A DNA stretch of 64,000 bases, taken from contig CAMFLR010000010.1 in the NCBI GenBank assembly GCA_945957605.1, forward strand, positions 222,969-286,968. The letters run 5' to 3'. Under the pieces are notes generated by a model. That model was not told where the DNA came from and did no database searches. It saw nothing but the letters and a program-made list of their open reading frames with translations. The translations under genes and the position numbers were made by a program. Shown here piece after piece: positions 60,680 to 64,000 of the stretch (within the stretch, counting starts at the first letter, position 1; the number at the start of each line of letters is the position of its first letter). This stretch comes from an uncultured Isosphaeraceae bacterium. GTDB lineage: Bacteria > Planctomycetota > Planctomycetia > Isosphaerales > Isosphaeraceae.

Positions 60680-61705
60680 GTGACGATCTGGGACGTCTTC
60701 CACAGCGATCGCCTTGAAGTCGAACGGGGACTGGATTCCACCTCCGTGAAGGTCGCCCTTGCGCGCGGCGCCCTGACCGAGGACGACCTGATTCGCCCCT
60801 CGGCATCCGGCCAGCCTTGGGAACGCATCGGCGATCGTCTCGATCTGCTCGAAGACGCCGAGCCTGTCGCCGCTGCTCCGCCGCCTCCCGCCGCCCCCGC
60901 GCCAAGCGTGGACGAACCGCACCTGGAGGATGACGAGGACGAGCTCGAAATTCTTTCGGACGCCGAGCTCGAAACGACGTCGCCGCCTCCCGAAGAAATC
61001 CTCGAAGAGGAAGAAGAAAGCGACTCCGACGACGAGTTGGAGATTCTCGAAGAAACGGGCGACGAATCTCTCGCGGCGATTCTACCCTCGGGCGACAGCA
61101 TTCCGGCCGTGCCAGTTATCGGCCCGGGTCCATCGCCGTGGGAAGAGGCTGAGTACGACATTTTCGACGACGAGAACGAATACGATCCGCTCGACGAGGA
61201 TGAGGCCGCCGCCGAATTCACACTCGCGCGTGGTTCGGCCGAGACGGTCGAAGAGCTCGACCTCGCGGCGATGGTGGACGTCGCGTTCCAGCTCGTGTTG
61301 TTCTTTCTCGTCACCGCGACGACCGTGCTCTACAAGTCGCTCGAGGTTCCGAAGCCCAACTCCGACGCACCGCCCGAAGCCGCCGCGCAAGGACGTTCGA
61401 AAACGCTCGACGAGTTGAAGGCCGACTACATCCTCGTCGAGATGGACACATCCGGCACCGTGCGAATCGACCGTCAGCCGTTCCCCGGCGCCCTGACGAT
61501 GATGAATCTCGCCGAAAAGCTTCGCACGCTACGAACCGACACCGGCCGAAGCGCGATGCTCTTCTCAGCCGATTACACGACACCTCACGCCAAGGCAGTA
61601 ATCGCCTACGATGCCGCCAATGAGATTGGCCTGCAAATCAAAATTGCCAAGCCGAGCGGAGGGTTGGCGAACGTGGCTCCGCCGGCGGTGATTAAAAAGA
61701 ATTAA
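60680..61705 (+). CDS. ExbD-family protein with a long acidic cytoplasmic head
   Basis: 341 residues from a GTG start. The first 60 residues (SVKVALARGALTEDDLIRPS, then GQPWERIGD) resemble a small GYF_2-like domain. Residues about 75-185 are Asp/Glu-rich with Pro runs (LEDDEDELEILSDAELETTS). The ExbD part starts near 190: LDLAAMVDVAFQLVLFFLV with the proton-site Asp200, followed by a periplasmic domain ending ANEIGLQIKIAKPSGG. The head is unusual; ordinary ExbD proteins have about 20 residues before the helix. Third gene of the set. Confidence 0.85.
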   Translation: MTIWDVFHSDRLEVERGLDSTSVKVALARGALTEDDLIRPSASGQPWERIGDRLDLLEDAEPVAAAPPPPAAPAPSVDEPHLEDDEDELEILSDAELETTSPPPEEILEEEEESDSDDELEILEETGDESLAAILPSGDSIPAVPVIGPGPSPWEEAEYDIFDDENEYDPLDEDEAAAEFTLARGSAETVEELDLAAMVDVAFQLVLFFLVTATTVLYKSLEVPKPNSDAPPEAAAQGRSKTLDELKADYILVEMDTSGTVRIDRQPFPGALTMMNLAEKLRTLRTDTGRSAMLFSADYTTPHAKAVIAYDAANEIGLQIKIAKPSGGLANVAPPAVIKKN

Positions 61706-61748
61706 TATAATAAAATTGGCCAATTCGATAGCGAACACAAGAATGAAT

Positions 61749-61863
61749 GGGTGGCCGGGACAACTTGTTGTCCCGGTCGCGAAGCGACAAGAGGATGTCG
61801 CAACAATTTCCGCCTTTCCTCCTGTGACTGCGTCACCTGGACAACAAGTTGTCCAGGCCACCC
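61749..61863. repeat. family A palindromic element, copy 3 (inverted)
   Basis: 115 bp, same ends as the other copies but in opposite orientation: the CCGGGACAA hairpin is on the left and the CCTGGACAAC hairpin on the right. It lies in the 248-base gap between the convergent ExbD-like and enolase genes. Confidence 0.8.
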
Positions 61864-61894
61864 AATGTTTGTCCCAATACCTATCACCCGAGAC

Positions 61895-61931
61895 AAAAAA
61901 GGCCCGCGAAGCATCTGCTCCGCAGGCCTTT
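61895..61931 (-). terminator. Rho-independent terminator of enolase
   Basis: On the minus strand AAGGCCTGCGGAGC pairs with GCTTCGCGGGCCTT around a 4-6-base loop, followed by TTTTTTG. It begins 23 bases after the eno stop. Confidence 0.8.
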
Positions 61932-61953
61932 CTGAATTCACTTCTACAGAAGC

Positions 61954-63339
<1,386 letters not shown>

Positions 63340-63552
63340 TTATCGAGAAAGCGGTTTGGGTGGTAGACAGAGTTGACCAGAGGCTGGTTCTCGCCTTGAG
63401 CCGACGACGAGCGAGATTCCCGGTCAACTTCTGGGATTTAGGAACGATTTTCGATTTGGGTGTCCACAAAACTCACAGTTGCGGCGGTAACCTCAGCAGA
63501 AAAGGCTTTCTTCTTCGTCATAAGCCCGTCCCTGCCACGACCGAGAACGTCG

Positions 63553-64000
63553 ATGCACACGCCGGACGACTTTTACGGACGATTCATCGATCCGCTCGAG
63601 GACCGCATGATTCGTTCAGTATGGCGGATCACGCGCGACGCCCAGGATGCCGAGGACGCACTTCAATCTGCGCTCGTGGTGATCTGGAAACGCCGGCATC
63701 GAATTATCCGGCACGCCGTCCCGTCTGCCCTGATCTTGAAAATCTGCGCCGACGCAGCGTGCAGCGTCGCCCGTCGTCGCGCAAGGGAACGAAATCGGGC
63801 CGCACCGACCAACTCCGAAGACGAGATCGTCGACCTTTCCCACTCGCCGTGGAAGGAAGTCGCCAGTCAGGAATTGGGCGAAGAAATCGTCGCGGCAATT
63901 CGTCGGCTCTCACAACGTCAGGTCGTAGCGATCACGCTCCGGGTTTTCGAAGTACTGCCTTACGAACAAATCGCCGCCGCAATGGGCTGCACGGAGGCGA
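63553..64000 (+). CDS. start of an ECF-type sigma factor gene, cut by the window edge
   Basis: 149 residues visible, no stop before the edge. Region 2-like MIRSVWRITRDAQDAEDALQ and ALVVIWKRRHRI (about 19-52) is followed by a variable part and a region 4 beginning IRRLSQRQVVAITLRVFEVL and PYEQIAAAMGCTE. The ALVVIWK variant and absence of a long region 3 fit the planctomycete sigma-70-like ECF groups. GAGAA lies before the ATG at 63553, a weak site. The end is missing, so any anti-sigma or fused kinase cannot be seen. The stretch 63259-63552 holds no other feature. Confidence 0.8.
   Translation, partial: MHTPDDFYGRFIDPLEDRMIRSVWRITRDAQDAEDALQSALVVIWKRRHRIIRHAVPSALILKICADAACSVARRRARERNRAAPTNSEDEIVDLSHSPWKEVASQELGEEIVAAIRRLSQRQVVAITLRVFEVLPYEQIAAAMGCTEA

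Overview
The window looks like a chromosomal segment of a Planctomycetota bacterium; I would guess the class Planctomycetia, perhaps near the Gemmata group, but the sequence alone does not fix the genus. The pointers are moderately high GC, frequent GTG and TTG starts behind good Shine-Dalgarno sequences, and protein types typical of the phylum. These include TIGR03067-type repeats, a PEP-CTERM protein, a Tat-exported Gfo/Idh/MocA oxidoreductase, membrane-anchored VWA proteins, leucine-rich repeats behind an N-terminal anchor, and a Pro/Ala-rich secreted protein with a conserved Tyr/Pro-rich tail. There are no rRNA or tRNA genes, no CRISPR array, no complete insertion sequence and no phage module.

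Layout. 1-5.9 kb holds small envelope or secreted genes (zinc-ribbon tail, membrane protein, LRR protein, MsrA, NTF2-like protein, triple TIGR03067 protein, Gly/His-rich secreted protein). 6.1-15.8 kb is a same-strand block: a VWA/amidotransferase-like membrane protein, a SEC-C protein, an 1801-residue membrane-anchored coiled-coil protein with an inserted beta-sandwich-like domain, and a translationally coupled squalene-cyclase-fold protein. 15.8-26.5 kb is mixed: an uncharacterised two-gene module and a second locus of the same family, HtrA-like protease, NnrE, FmdB-type zinc ribbon, gamma-glutamyltransferase, orphan membrane and secreted proteins, a frameshifted gene remnant and a truncated Panacea-domain remnant. 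26.5-40.7 kb contains Trm112-like protein, guaB, the Pro/Ala-rich protein, a flippase, beta-carbonic anhydrase, DUF1877, acyltransferase 3, Gfo/Idh/MocA and a phytase-like PEP-CTERM protein. 41-45.3 kb carries two tandem paralogous VWA proteins. 45.4-53.8 kb has a macro-domain protein, methyltransferase, exonuclease III, exonuclease VII (xseAB), phoU, a tandem GNAT protein and an ECF sigma/anti-sigma pair. 54.5-64 kb has an SMP-30-like protein, a glycosidase, a response regulator fused to a HATPase domain, an ExbB-ExbD-ExbD set, enolase and the start of another ECF sigma factor.

How parts fit. Two sets probably work at the cell envelope: the 6.1-15.8 kb VWA/coiled-coil/cyclase-fold block, and the VWA pair together with the ExbB/ExbD proton-channel-type set. 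Housekeeping genes (guaB, eno, xthA, xseAB, phoU) are scattered between them.

The most striking non-coding content is four families of intergenic palindromic repeats (called A-D here), mostly at gene ends. Family A is a ~115 bp triple-hairpin element with GGGTGGCC/GGCCACCC ends (three full copies, one decayed). Family B is a 25-bp perfect inverted repeat. Family C is a 29-30-bp motif in inverted pairs. Family D is a terminator-like hairpin. These, plus two or three decayed genes, are the main signals that ordinary gene calling would miss.
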